Positions 1 to 6,514 of a stretch of 16,250 bases of DNA are shown here, piece by piece (the stretch's first letter is position 1; each line of letters opens with the position of its first letter). The notes under the pieces were generated by a model. That model was given only the letters and a program-made list of their open reading frames with translations, had not been told where the DNA came from and searched no databases. The stretch is from an uncultured Actinomycetes bacterium (GTDB taxonomy: Bacteria > Actinomycetota > Thermoleophilia > Solirubrobacterales > 70-9). The stretch is taken from positions 1 through 16,250 of the forward strand of contig CALCIA010000148.1 of assembly GCA_937907435.1 (NCBI GenBank), in the 5' to 3' direction. The position numbers and the translations under genes are program-made.

Positions 1-21
1 CGCCCGTCGTGGGCATCCCGT

Positions 22-64
22 CACGGATCCGTGCCACTCCCGACGCACTCCCGTGCCACTCCCG
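22..64. repeat. Short direct repeats beside a 12-bp palindrome
   Basis: A perfect palindrome CACGGATCCGTG lies at 22-33. The 14-mer CCGTGCCACTCCCG occurs at 29-42 and again at 51-64 (period 22), with a degenerate partial copy between. No protein-coding gene is convincing from 1 to 240. This stretch, the hairpin and the tandem units that follow are all non-coding repeat sequence downstream of menE. Function is unknown. Confidence 0.55.
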
Positions 65-93
65 CGCACGTCCCTCCACACCTTCCGTACACC

Positions 94-143
94 CGCCCCT
101 CTCGCCACGGCCACAGCCTGCCCGGGCCGTGGCGAGAGGGGCG
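94..143. repeat. Perfect 19-bp-stem hairpin downstream of menE (left copy)
   Basis: The left arm CGCCCCTCTCGCCACGGCC (94-112) pairs perfectly with 125-143 around a 12-nt loop, ACAGCCTGCCCG. The same 50-bp element, loop included, occurs as the reverse complement at 16205 onward. It lies about 100 bp past the menE stop codon. It could end menE transcription or shield the 3' end, but no run of U follows the stem in the menE direction, so it is not a classical intrinsic terminator. A dispersed REP-like element is the other reading. Confidence 0.8.
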
Positions 144-154
144 GTCCCTACCTC

Positions 155-216
155 GGGCGACAGCTTGCGGGGCCTGAACCCTCCCGGGGCGACAGCTTGC
201 GAGTCCCCGTCCCTCC
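155..216 (-). repeat. Tandem 30-bp units, left array (2 copies)
   Basis: Two units, 155-184 and 187-216, share the core GGGCGACAGCTTGCG and end in CCCTCC, with a period of 32. They sit between the menE stop codon and the hairpin at 94-143. Read in the menE direction, the units match the array after the last gene of the window (16081-16201), which carries the core GCAAGCTGKCGC. There are no unique spacers between units, so this is not a CRISPR array. Confidence 0.7.
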
Positions 217-240
217 CCGGGCCGCCGCTACCCCCTCCCC

Positions 241-1566
241 CTACCGCAGCGCGCGGCGCATCAACTTCCCCGATGGCGTCCGGGGCAGGGCCGCGGCGAG
301 CTCGATTCGCTTCGGGACCTTGTAGCCCGCAAGGGTCTCCGCGCAGTGGTGGCGGAGGTCGTCGGGGGTGACCTCGGCGTCCGGGGCGAGGACGACGATC
401 GCGGTGACGGCCTGCTGCCACTCGGGGTCCTCTCGTCCCACGACCGCCGCGTCGGACACGGCCGGGTGCTGGAGCAGGATCTCCTCGACCTCGGAGGGGA
501 CGACGTTCTCGCCGCCGGTGACGATCATGTCGTCGATCCGGTCCTGGACGTAGAGGAAGCCTTCGTCGTCGATGTGGCCGAGGTCGCCGGTGTGGAGCCA
601 GCCGGACTCGTCGTAGCGGCCGGGAGCGACGGTCGGGCCCTGGACGAGGATCTCGCCATCACGGATGCGGACGTGGCTGGATAGCAGCGGGCGCCCGGCG
701 GAGCCGAGCTTGCGCAGCGCGTCCTCGGGGGCGAGCGTCGTCACCTGGGAGCAGGTCTCGGTGAGGCCGTAGGTCTGGACGACGGTGGCGCCGCGGTCGA
801 GCGCCTCGCCCAACATCGACGCCGGGACCGGGCCGCCGCCGACGAGGATCGCGCGCGGGCCGGAGAGGTCGGCGCCCGCGTCGAGCAGCCGCTTCAGCAT
901 CGTGGTGACGAGCGAGACGACGCTGATCGGTTCCTCGCTGAGCGCCCCCGCCACGCGGTCGACGTCGAAGCCGTCGTGGACGACCGCGGTGGTCCCGTAG
1001 ATCGCCGAGCGGACCACGATCGAGAGCCCGGCGATGTGGCTGAGCGGGACACAGCAGAGCCAGCGGTCGGCGGGGTCGACGCCGATGTTGAAGGCGCCCC
1101 CCATCGCGCTCCAGAGGAAGTTGCCGTAGGTGAGGCCGATCGGCCGCGGCGCGCCGGTCGAGCCGGAGCTGAGGACATAGGCGCAGATGTCGTCGGTGTC
1201 GTGCTCGCCGAGCAGCGGCAGGTCGGCCTCGGTCTGGGTGAGGAGGCCGGGGTCGTCGAGGTCGATCATCGGTTCGACCTCCGCGACGACGCGGGCGTGC
1301 TCGGCCTCGGTGAGGCGCGGGCTGAGCGGCAGGAGCGCGGCGCCGACCTTCATCAGCGCGTGGGCGAGGACCACCTGCTCGCGGCGCGGGTGCATCGTCA
1401 GCGCCGCGGTCGAGCCGCGCCGCACCCCGTGGGCGGCCAGCCGGCGCGCGATCCAGGTCGCTTCGGCCTCGAGCTCGGCGTAGGTGACCGCCGCCCCGTC
1501 GGCGATCAGCGCGCAACGCTCGGGGCAGCTCTGCGCCCGCTGAGCGAGCCAGTCGTCGATTCTCAT
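241..1566 (-). CDS. menE: o-Succinylbenzoate--CoA ligase (MenE), ANL adenylating family
   Basis: This enzyme activates o-succinylbenzoate with ATP and then transfers it to CoA in the cytoplasm, supplying the substrate for naphthoate ring closure. The 441-residue product shows the ANL core motifs in order: a P-loop SSGSTGAPR at 133-141, YGLTE at 266-270, GWLHTGDLG at 322-330, and the C-terminal catalytic lysine in PSGK at 434. The ATG at 1566 is supported by GGAGA at 1571-1575, four bases upstream. Its identity as MenE, rather than a generic acyl-CoA ligase, rests on length and on divergence from menA-menC-menD. One oddity is that the P-loop ends in Arg where the family normally has Lys. The gene ends in TAG and is followed by repeats and a long hairpin. 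Confidence 0.88.
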   Translation of the reverse strand: MRIDDWLAQRAQSCPERCALIADGAAVTYAELEAEATWIARRLAAHGVRRGSTAALTMHPRREQVVLAHALMKVGAALLPLSPRLTEAEHARVVAEVEPMIDLDDPGLLTQTEADLPLLGEHDTDDICAYVLSSGSTGAPRPIGLTYGNFLWSAMGGAFNIGVDPADRWLCCVPLSHIAGLSIVVRSAIYGTTAVVHDGFDVDRVAGALSEEPISVVSLVTTMLKRLLDAGADLSGPRAILVGGGPVPASMLGEALDRGATVVQTYGLTETCSQVTTLAPEDALRKLGSAGRPLLSSHVRIRDGEILVQGPTVAPGRYDESGWLHTGDLGHIDDEGFLYVQDRIDDMIVTGGENVVPSEVEEILLQHPAVSDAAVVGREDPEWQQAVTAIVVLAPDAEVTPDDLRHHCAETLAGYKVPKRIELAAALPRTPSGKLMRRALR

Positions 1567-1604
1567 ATCTTCTCCATCATGCCCAAACGGGACCGGGAGG
1601 CCCG
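1567..1604. promoter_or_regulatory. 38-bp divergent start region between menE and menA, with both ribosome binding sites
   Basis: The gap is too short for two independent promoters, so at least one must extend into the 5' part of the other gene, and the two genes may be co-controlled. On the plus strand GGGAGG at 1595-1600 precedes the menA GTG by four bases. On the minus strand GGAGA (1575-1571) precedes the menE ATG by four bases. I see no clear -10/-35 pair in the gap. Confidence 0.55.
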
Positions 1605-2483
1605 GTGATCTGGATCCAGGCGGCCCGGCCGCGAACTTTGCCCGCGGCGATCGCGCCGGTCCTGGTCGGGACCGCGGCGGCGTGGCAGTACGCGGGGCAC
1701 CTGCCGCGCTGGCCGGCCTTCGTCGCCGCCCTGATCGGCTCGATCTTCATCCAGATCGGGACCAACCTGGCCAACGACTACTCCGACGCGCACCGCGGCG
1801 CCGACACCGCCGACCGGCTCGGCCCGGTGCGGGTCACCTCGGCCGGGCTGATCACGCCGCGCCGCGTGCTCACCGCGACCTGGGTCGCCTTCGGCGTCGC
1901 CGTCGCCTGCGGCATCTACCTGGCGATCGTCGCGGGCTGGATCATCCTCCTCGTCGGCGTCGCCTCGATCGCCGCGGGCGTCCTCTACACCGGCGGGCCG
2001 CGCCCCTACGGCTACGCCGGGCTGGGCGAGGTCTTCGTCTTCCTCTTCTTCGGCCTGGTCGCGGTGAACGGCAGCTTCTACGTGCAGACCGAGAACCTGG
2101 CGACGCTGCCGCTCGGCCTCTCGATCGCGGTCGGCTTCCTCGCCACGGCGATCCTCGTCGTCAACAACGTGCGCGACCTGGAGACCGACCGGCGCGCGGG
2201 CAAGAACACCTCGGCGGTGCGGATGGGCCGCGCCAACGCGATCAACATGTACAAGGTGCTGGTGGTCGGGGCGTTCGTGCTGCTGCCGTTCACGATCTGG
2301 GCGGGCGAATGCCAGTGGTGGCCGCTGCTCGGCCTCGGCGCGCTCCCGCTGGCGATCAAACCGATCCGGGTGCTGGAAACGCGCACCGACGGCCCGGCGC
2401 TGAACAAATGTCTGGCCGCGACCGGCGGGCTGCTGGCGGTCTACAGCGTGCTGGTCACGATCGGCCTGCTGATCTCGGTCTAG
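1605..2483 (+). CDS. menA: 1,4-Dihydroxy-2-naphthoate polyprenyltransferase (MenA), UbiA family
   Basis: This integral membrane enzyme attaches the polyprenyl tail to 1,4-dihydroxy-2-naphthoate, giving demethylmenaquinone. The 292-residue protein begins with the typical MenA motif WIQAARPRTLPAAIAP. It has the two UbiA aspartate-rich motifs, NDYSDAHRGAD at 57-67 and DLETDRRAGK at 191-200, which bind Mg-prenyl diphosphate. About eight to nine hydrophobic segments are visible. The GTG start at 1605 is chosen because it gives the family N-terminus and follows GGGAGG with a 4-nt gap. The stop codon is four bases before the menC ATG, so menA and menC are almost certainly co-transcribed. Confidence 0.93.
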   Translation: MIWIQAARPRTLPAAIAPVLVGTAAAWQYAGHLPRWPAFVAALIGSIFIQIGTNLANDYSDAHRGADTADRLGPVRVTSAGLITPRRVLTATWVAFGVAVACGIYLAIVAGWIILLVGVASIAAGVLYTGGPRPYGYAGLGEVFVFLFFGLVAVNGSFYVQTENLATLPLGLSIAVGFLATAILVVNNVRDLETDRRAGKNTSAVRMGRANAINMYKVLVVGAFVLLPFTIWAGECQWWPLLGLGALPLAIKPIRVLETRTDGPALNKCLAATGGLLAVYSVLVTIGLLISV

Positions 2484-2487
2484 CGCC

Positions 2488-3498
2488 ATGGGGTCGACGA
2501 CGGTAGAGGTCGTCCCCTACTGGCTTCCGTTCAAGGAGCCGTACGTGACCGCGCGCGGGCGGCTGACCCGGCGGGAGATGGTGCTGCTGCGGATCAGGGA
2601 CGAGGACGGGCTCGAAGGGCTGGGCGAAGGGGTGCCGCTGAGCTTGCGCGGCGGCGTGGGGATCGAGGTGGTGGTGCGGGAACTTGAAGAGGCCGATGGG
2701 GAGATGGCCGACGGGCTGTCGCATCCCGCTCACTGCGCGTTGTCGACGGCGCTGCTGGACCTCGAGGAGAAGCGGCGTGGGACGAAGGGCGAGCACAGGC
2801 CCGTGCGCTGCAATGCGACGCTGGTGAGCGGATCGCCCGCGGAGGTTGCCGCCGAGGCGGGGCGCTGGGCGAAGGCGGGCTTCGGCACCTTCAAGCTGAA
2901 GGTCGGGGCCGGGGACGACGTCGCGCAGGTCGAGGCGGTGCGGGCGGCCCTCGGGACCGAGGCGAAGATCCGTCTCGACGCGAACGCGTCGTGGTCGCTG
3001 GAGGAGGCGACGCGGATCCTCGCCGCGGTCGAGCCGTTGGGGATCGAGCTGGTCGAGCAGCCGGTCGCGACGATCGCCGAAGCGGCCGAGCTTGCCTGGC
3101 GGACGCCGATCCCCTTGGCCGGCGACGAGAGCATCGTCACCGTCGCCGACGCGGAGGAGTCGGTGCGCGAGCACGGCTTCGGCGTCACCGGCGTGAAGCT
3201 GTCGAAGGTCGGCGGGATCGAGGCGGGCCGGGAGATCGCGAAGGTGATGCGGACCTACGTCGCCAGCGCCCTCGACGGGCCGGTCGGGATCGCGATCGGC
3301 CGGCGCCTCGCCGAGTGGGTCGACTCCACCGTCCCCGCGGCGGAGCGCCTTGCCCACGGCCTCGCCACCCGTCGCCTCTTCCGCGAGACGATCGCCGCCG
3401 AGGAGTGCGCGCTGGAGGGCGACCTCCTGCACGAGGCGCCAGGGCCGGGCCTCGGCATCGTCATCGACGAAGATTCGTTGCGACACCACCGACTCTGA
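2488..3498 (+). CDS. menC: o-Succinylbenzoate synthase (MenC), enolase superfamily
   Basis: MenC dehydrates SHCHC to o-succinylbenzoate. The 336-residue product has the enolase-superfamily active site: FKLKVG with K136/K138, metal ligands D164 (RLDAN), E190 (VEQP) and D213 (AGDES), and the second catalytic lysine K237 in VKLSKVGG. This K-x-K / D-E-D / K pattern also fits muconate cycloisomerases and dipeptide epimerases of the same subgroup. The MenC call therefore leans on its place between menA and menD. It starts four bases after menA. It is followed by a 60-bp gap holding a strong palindrome before menD. Confidence 0.87.
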   Translation: MGSTTVEVVPYWLPFKEPYVTARGRLTRREMVLLRIRDEDGLEGLGEGVPLSLRGGVGIEVVVRELEEADGEMADGLSHPAHCALSTALLDLEEKRRGTKGEHRPVRCNATLVSGSPAEVAAEAGRWAKAGFGTFKLKVGAGDDVAQVEAVRAALGTEAKIRLDANASWSLEEATRILAAVEPLGIELVEQPVATIAEAAELAWRTPIPLAGDESIVTVADAEESVREHGFGVTGVKLSKVGGIEAGREIAKVMRTYVASALDGPVGIAIGRRLAEWVDSTVPAAERLAHGLATRRLFRETIAAEECALEGDLLHEAPGPGLGIVIDEDSLRHHRL

Positions 3499-3505
3499 CC
3501 CTGCC

Positions 3506-3544
3506 GTGGCGCCTTACTCGGTCATAGACCGAGTTTCGCGCCAC
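3506..3544. repeat. Palindromic element in the menC-menD gap
   Basis: GTGGCGC (3506-3512) pairs with GCGCCAC (3538-3544), and ACTCGGT (3516-3522) pairs with ACCGAGT (3528-3534). The two 7-bp stems are separated by a symmetrical 3x3 mismatch (ctt/ttc) and closed by a 5-nt loop. It ends 14 bases before the menD ATG, which has no visible Shine-Dalgarno site, so the hairpin could influence menD translation or partly end menC transcription. It has no U tract. Its layout resembles the palindrome at 11745-11795 (7-bp stem, 3x3 break, inner stem). Confidence 0.8.
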
Positions 3545-3558
3545 AACACTGCCGCCCC

Positions 3559-5385
3559 ATGGACCCGACCAACGCCAACACCGCCCTCGCCTCGGCCTTC
3601 GCCGAGGAGCTTGCGCGCGGTGGGCTGCGGCGGGCGGTCGTGTCGCCGGGGTCGCGCTCGACGCCGCTCGCGGTGGCGCTGTGGCGGGAGCCGGGGATCG
3701 AGGTGACGGTGATCGTCGACGAGCGCTCGGCGGGGTTCTTCGCGCTGGGGGCGGCGCAGGCGAGCGGCGAGCCGGTGGCGCTGCTCTGCACCTCGGGGAC
3801 GGCGCTCGTCAACTACCACCCGGCGGTCGCCGAGGCCGACGAATCGGCGCTGCCGCTGGTCGTCCTGAGCGCCGACCGGCCGCCGGAGTTGCGTGGGATC
3901 GGCGCCGGGCAGACGATCGACCAGATCAAGACCTTCGGCGAATCGGTGCGCTGGTTCTGCGAAGTGGGGACGCACGACGCCGACGATTCGGGCCTCATCC
4001 ACATGCGCTCGGTGGCGGCACGGGCACTGGCGCGGGCACGCGGCGAGATCCGGCCCGGCCCGGTCCACCTCAACCTTCCCTGGCGCGAGCCGCTGGCGCC
4101 GCTGCCGGTCGACGGCGCCGTCACCGCCACCGATCCGCTGGCGCTCCACGGTCGCGAAGGCGGTCGACCGCTGACCGCGGTGACCCGCGTCGACCTCGAG
4201 CCGACCGAGTTCGTCCTCGACGAGGTCGCGGGCCACATCGGCGACGCGATCGCCGGCGTGATCATCGCCGGGCGCCAGACCGACCCGGAGCTGCGCGAGC
4301 CGCTCGCCCATCTCGCCCGCGTCTCGGGCTTCCCGATCCTCGCCGAGCCCACTTCGCAGATGCGCCTCGGCCCCCACGACCGCTCCTACGTGGTCACCAC
4401 CTACGACACCCTGCTGCGCGACGAGCACTGGGCGCGGGGCGTGGTGCCGGAGCTGGTGCTGCGCTTCGGCGAGCTGCCGACGTCGAAGCCGCTGCGCGCC
4501 TGGCTGGCGGCAAGCGGTGCGGACCAGATCGTCGTCGATCCGACCGGGGGGTGGAACGAGCCGACGGGACGGGCGGCGGCGATCCTGAGGGTGGATCCGA
4601 CCGAGGCGGCGAGCGGCTGGGCGGCGCGGCTCGAAAGGTCTTCCGAGGGACGGGCTTCCGAGGGCGGGGCGGGGCGGCCCCTTCCCTCACGAACTGCGGG
4701 GAGGTTCGTTCAGGGGCCGCCCCGTCCCGCTCCGCGGGCGTGGTTGGAGGCCGAGGCGGCGGCTCTGAGCGCGATCGGGGAGGAGCTGGAAGGGACGGAG
4801 GTGATCACCGAGCCCGCATTGCATCTGGCGCTTGGGAAGGCCCACCGCGACGGTGACCTCGTCTACACCGCCTCCTCGATGCCGATCCGGGACCAGGAGA
4901 CGTTCCTCGGCCCTGGGGACGCTGACGTGCTGCTGCTCTCCAACCGGGGGGCGAACGGGATCGACGGGCTCATGTCCTCAGGGATCGGGGCCGCCCACGC
5001 GAGCGGGCGGCCGACGACGATCGTCACCGGGGAGCTCGGCTTCCTCCACGACATCGGCTCCCTCGCCGCCCTCCGCGACGTCTCCACCCCGGTCCGCATC
5101 GTCGTCATCGACAACGGCGGCGGCGGGATCTTCCACTTCCTGCCCCAGCAGTCCGCCTTGGACGCCAGCGAGTTCGAGGCCCTCTTCGGCACCCCGCGCG
5201 CGGTCTCGGTCGAGCGCGCCGCCGCCCTCTTCGACCTCCCCTACCGCCGCCTGGAGTCCCTGACCGACCTCCCCGCCGCCCTCGCCGCCGGCACCGGCCT
5301 GATCGAGGTCCGCACCGACCGCCAGGCCAACGTCGGCGCCCACCGCCGCGTCACCGACCGCGTCCTCGCCGCGCTCAGCAGCTGA
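3559..5385 (+). CDS. menD: SEPHCHC synthase (MenD), ThDP-dependent
   Basis: MenD joins 2-oxoglutarate (decarboxylated) to isochorismate, the first committed step of menaquinone synthesis. The 608-residue protein has the N-terminal motif SPGSRSTPLA (29-38), the ThDP-activating glutamate E55 in VDERSAG, and DRPPELRGIGAGQTIDQ near 106-122. Its C-terminal cofactor domain shows SNRGANGIDG (461-470), GELGFLHD (491-498) and IDNGGGGIFHF (517-527). The ATG gives the normal family N-terminus, though no Shine-Dalgarno site is seen. Residues about 359-393, between the central and C-terminal domains, form a low-complexity Ser/Gly/Arg/Pro stretch encoded by a tandem repeat plus palindrome. This makes the protein somewhat longer than typical MenD. 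The last 11 bases overlap the convergent gene at 5375. Confidence 0.94.
   Translation: MDPTNANTALASAFAEELARGGLRRAVVSPGSRSTPLAVALWREPGIEVTVIVDERSAGFFALGAAQASGEPVALLCTSGTALVNYHPAVAEADESALPLVVLSADRPPELRGIGAGQTIDQIKTFGESVRWFCEVGTHDADDSGLIHMRSVAARALARARGEIRPGPVHLNLPWREPLAPLPVDGAVTATDPLALHGREGGRPLTAVTRVDLEPTEFVLDEVAGHIGDAIAGVIIAGRQTDPELREPLAHLARVSGFPILAEPTSQMRLGPHDRSYVVTTYDTLLRDEHWARGVVPELVLRFGELPTSKPLRAWLAASGADQIVVDPTGGWNEPTGRAAAILRVDPTEAASGWAARLERSSEGRASEGGAGRPLPSRTAGRFVQGPPRPAPRAWLEAEAAALSAIGEELEGTEVITEPALHLALGKAHRDGDLVYTASSMPIRDQETFLGPGDADVLLLSNRGANGIDGLMSSGIGAAHASGRPTTIVTGELGFLHDIGSLAALRDVSTPVRIVVIDNGGGGIFHFLPQQSALDASEFEALFGTPRAVSVERAAALFDLPYRRLESLTDLPAALAAGTGLIEVRTDRQANVGAHRRVTDRVLAALSS
4640..4730. 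repeat. In-frame repeat and palindrome inside menD
   Basis: A 15-bp imperfect tandem (CTTCCGAGGG at 4640 and 4655) leads into an inverted repeat. The arm at 4664-4681 (ending GGGGCGGCCCC) matches the reverse complement of 4713-4730 at 17 of 18 positions. An inner CGAAC/GTTCG pair (4690-4694 / 4704-4708) closes a 9-nt loop. It encodes MenD residues about 361-391 (SSEGRASEGG and onward), a linker with none of the conserved motifs. The frame stays open throughout, so this looks like a tolerated insertion and not a gene break. Confidence 0.75.
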
Positions 5386-6478
5386 TCGGCCCGGCGCCCC
5401 GTTCGGCGCCCGGCTGCCAGGCGGCGCCCTCCACGAGGCCGCGTCTGCCGAGCGCGAACATCTTGGTCAGGCAGGTGCCATCGGGATTGATCTCCATCAG
5501 GGCGTTGCCTTCCCGCGCGCCCGGGGCGTCTTCGGCCCCGACCGCATTCAACGTCGTGAACGCGATCCGCGAGCCCGACGGGTCCCAGGCCGGCCACGCC
5601 GCTCCGCCCTTGATCCGCGCGAGCCGCTTCGGCTTCCCACCCGCGGCCGGGACGATCATCAGGTCGGTGCTGACCAGGCTTCGCCGGTCGTGGACTTCCT
5701 TCTGATTGTCAACCTTGTAGACGATCTGCGTGCCGTCCGGCGAGATCGCCGGTTCGAGGCTGCCTTCCTTCTGCGTCGTCGTCGGGACCACCCAGTGAAT
5801 CGGCCCGCCACGAGGGTCGAGGACCGCGACCCCGAACCCACGCCGACCGAGATCGGTCGCGGCGATCTTTCCGTTCGACGCGATCGAGTAGGGGAAGAAA
5901 ACCCCGGAGGAGACCAGGAATCGGCTGCTGAGCCGTCGTGCCTTGCCGCCTCCACGCACGGGAAGCGCCCAAAATTCGCCGCGGAACTGCGCGGCCTTGC
6001 CGGTGGGGCGCGCGTCGCCGAAGAGCCCTTCGCCGTGCGGGGTGTGCACTGCCGCAACCAGGAGTTCGCCGGTCTTCGGGTCGAAGAGCGGTTCCGGCAG
6101 CGCGGCGTCGTCGGGCCCGCCGGGATGTTCGGAGGCGCGAAGGAGGCGCAGGTTCGAGCCGTCTGCGCCGAGGAGCGCGACGGCCGGCGTTTCCTCGCCC
6201 GGAACGTAGAAGGCCAGCAGCTTGCCGTCCGGGCTCCAGTTCGGGTGTTCGAAGTGCTCGATCGGTTCGAAGATCGCCCCCCTGGCCACGGTCTGCGGGT
6301 CTTCGCCGTCCGGCCCGATCGTGACCACTTCCGTCGTGTCCGCTTCGTCGAACAGGGAGACGACGACCGCCAACCGCGGCCCAGAGGGAAGGGTGTCCGT
6401 GGCTCCGCTCGATGCGGCCATGGTGAGGAGGAGCAGGAGGACACCGCTGAGGAGCGCTGCAATGGTCAGACGGCGCAC
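5375..6478 (-). CDS. Secreted TolB/PD40-type beta-propeller-like protein
   Basis: The N-terminus (MRRLTIAALLSGVLLLLLTM) is a signal peptide or single membrane anchor, so the rest should lie outside the membrane. Three PD40 (WD40-like) blades are recognisable: NWSPDGKLLAFYV, AISPDGTQIVYKV and AWDPSGSRIAFTT. Further blades are weaker. Such repeats bind proteins or sense ligands; no enzymatic motif is seen, and this is not necessarily the TolB of a Tol-Pal system. I chose the GTG at 6478 because it gives a compact signal peptide; a TTG at 6490 would add four residues. The gene lies 36 bases after menF on the same strand, and its 3' end overlaps menD by 11 bases in convergent orientation. Confidence 0.75.
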   Translation of the reverse strand: MRRLTIAALLSGVLLLLLTMAASSGATDTLPSGPRLAVVVSLFDEADTTEVVTIGPDGEDPQTVARGAIFEPIEHFEHPNWSPDGKLLAFYVPGEETPAVALLGADGSNLRLLRASEHPGGPDDAALPEPLFDPKTGELLVAAVHTPHGEGLFGDARPTGKAAQFRGEFWALPVRGGGKARRLSSRFLVSSGVFFPYSIASNGKIAATDLGRRGFGVAVLDPRGGPIHWVVPTTTQKEGSLEPAISPDGTQIVYKVDNQKEVHDRRSLVSTDLMIVPAAGGKPKRLARIKGGAAWPAWDPSGSRIAFTTLNAVGAEDAPGAREGNALMEINPDGTCLTKMFALGRRGLVEGAAWQPGAERGAGPISC

Positions 6479-6488
6479 AGTGCTCGGC

Positions 6489-6494
6489 AATATA
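6489..6494 (-). promoter_or_regulatory. Possible -10 box upstream of the PD40 protein
   Basis: On the minus strand TATATT is a rare AT-rich hexamer in this GC-rich context. It lies 10 bases before the GTG at 6478, so a transcript starting about seven bases downstream would be nearly leaderless, consistent with the lack of a Shine-Dalgarno site. No convincing -35 is seen. It overlaps the alternative TTG start. Confidence 0.3.
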
Positions 6495-6514
6495 TTGGCT
6501 GGGCGCCGGTCGGC

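Noticed and set aside
94..143. Classical intrinsic terminator after menE
   Set aside because: The stem is excellent, but no U tract follows in the menE direction, so it is listed as a repeat hairpin and only possibly a terminator.
9..371. Plus-strand open frames at the left edge
   Set aside because: Their first 230 bases are repeat DNA and the rest is antisense to menE; composition is Pro/Arg/Ser low complexity.
1579..1608. Nine-codon open frame (MPKRDREAR) whose stop overlaps the menA GTG, as a possible coupling leader peptide
   Set aside because: It has no ribosome binding site of its own, and menA has a good one, so chance is the simpler explanation.
5375..6478. Calling the PD40 protein TolB of a Tol-Pal envelope system
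   Set aside because: Only generic PD40 blades are seen, no tol or pal genes are nearby, and the inferred host is an actinobacterium, where that system is not expected.
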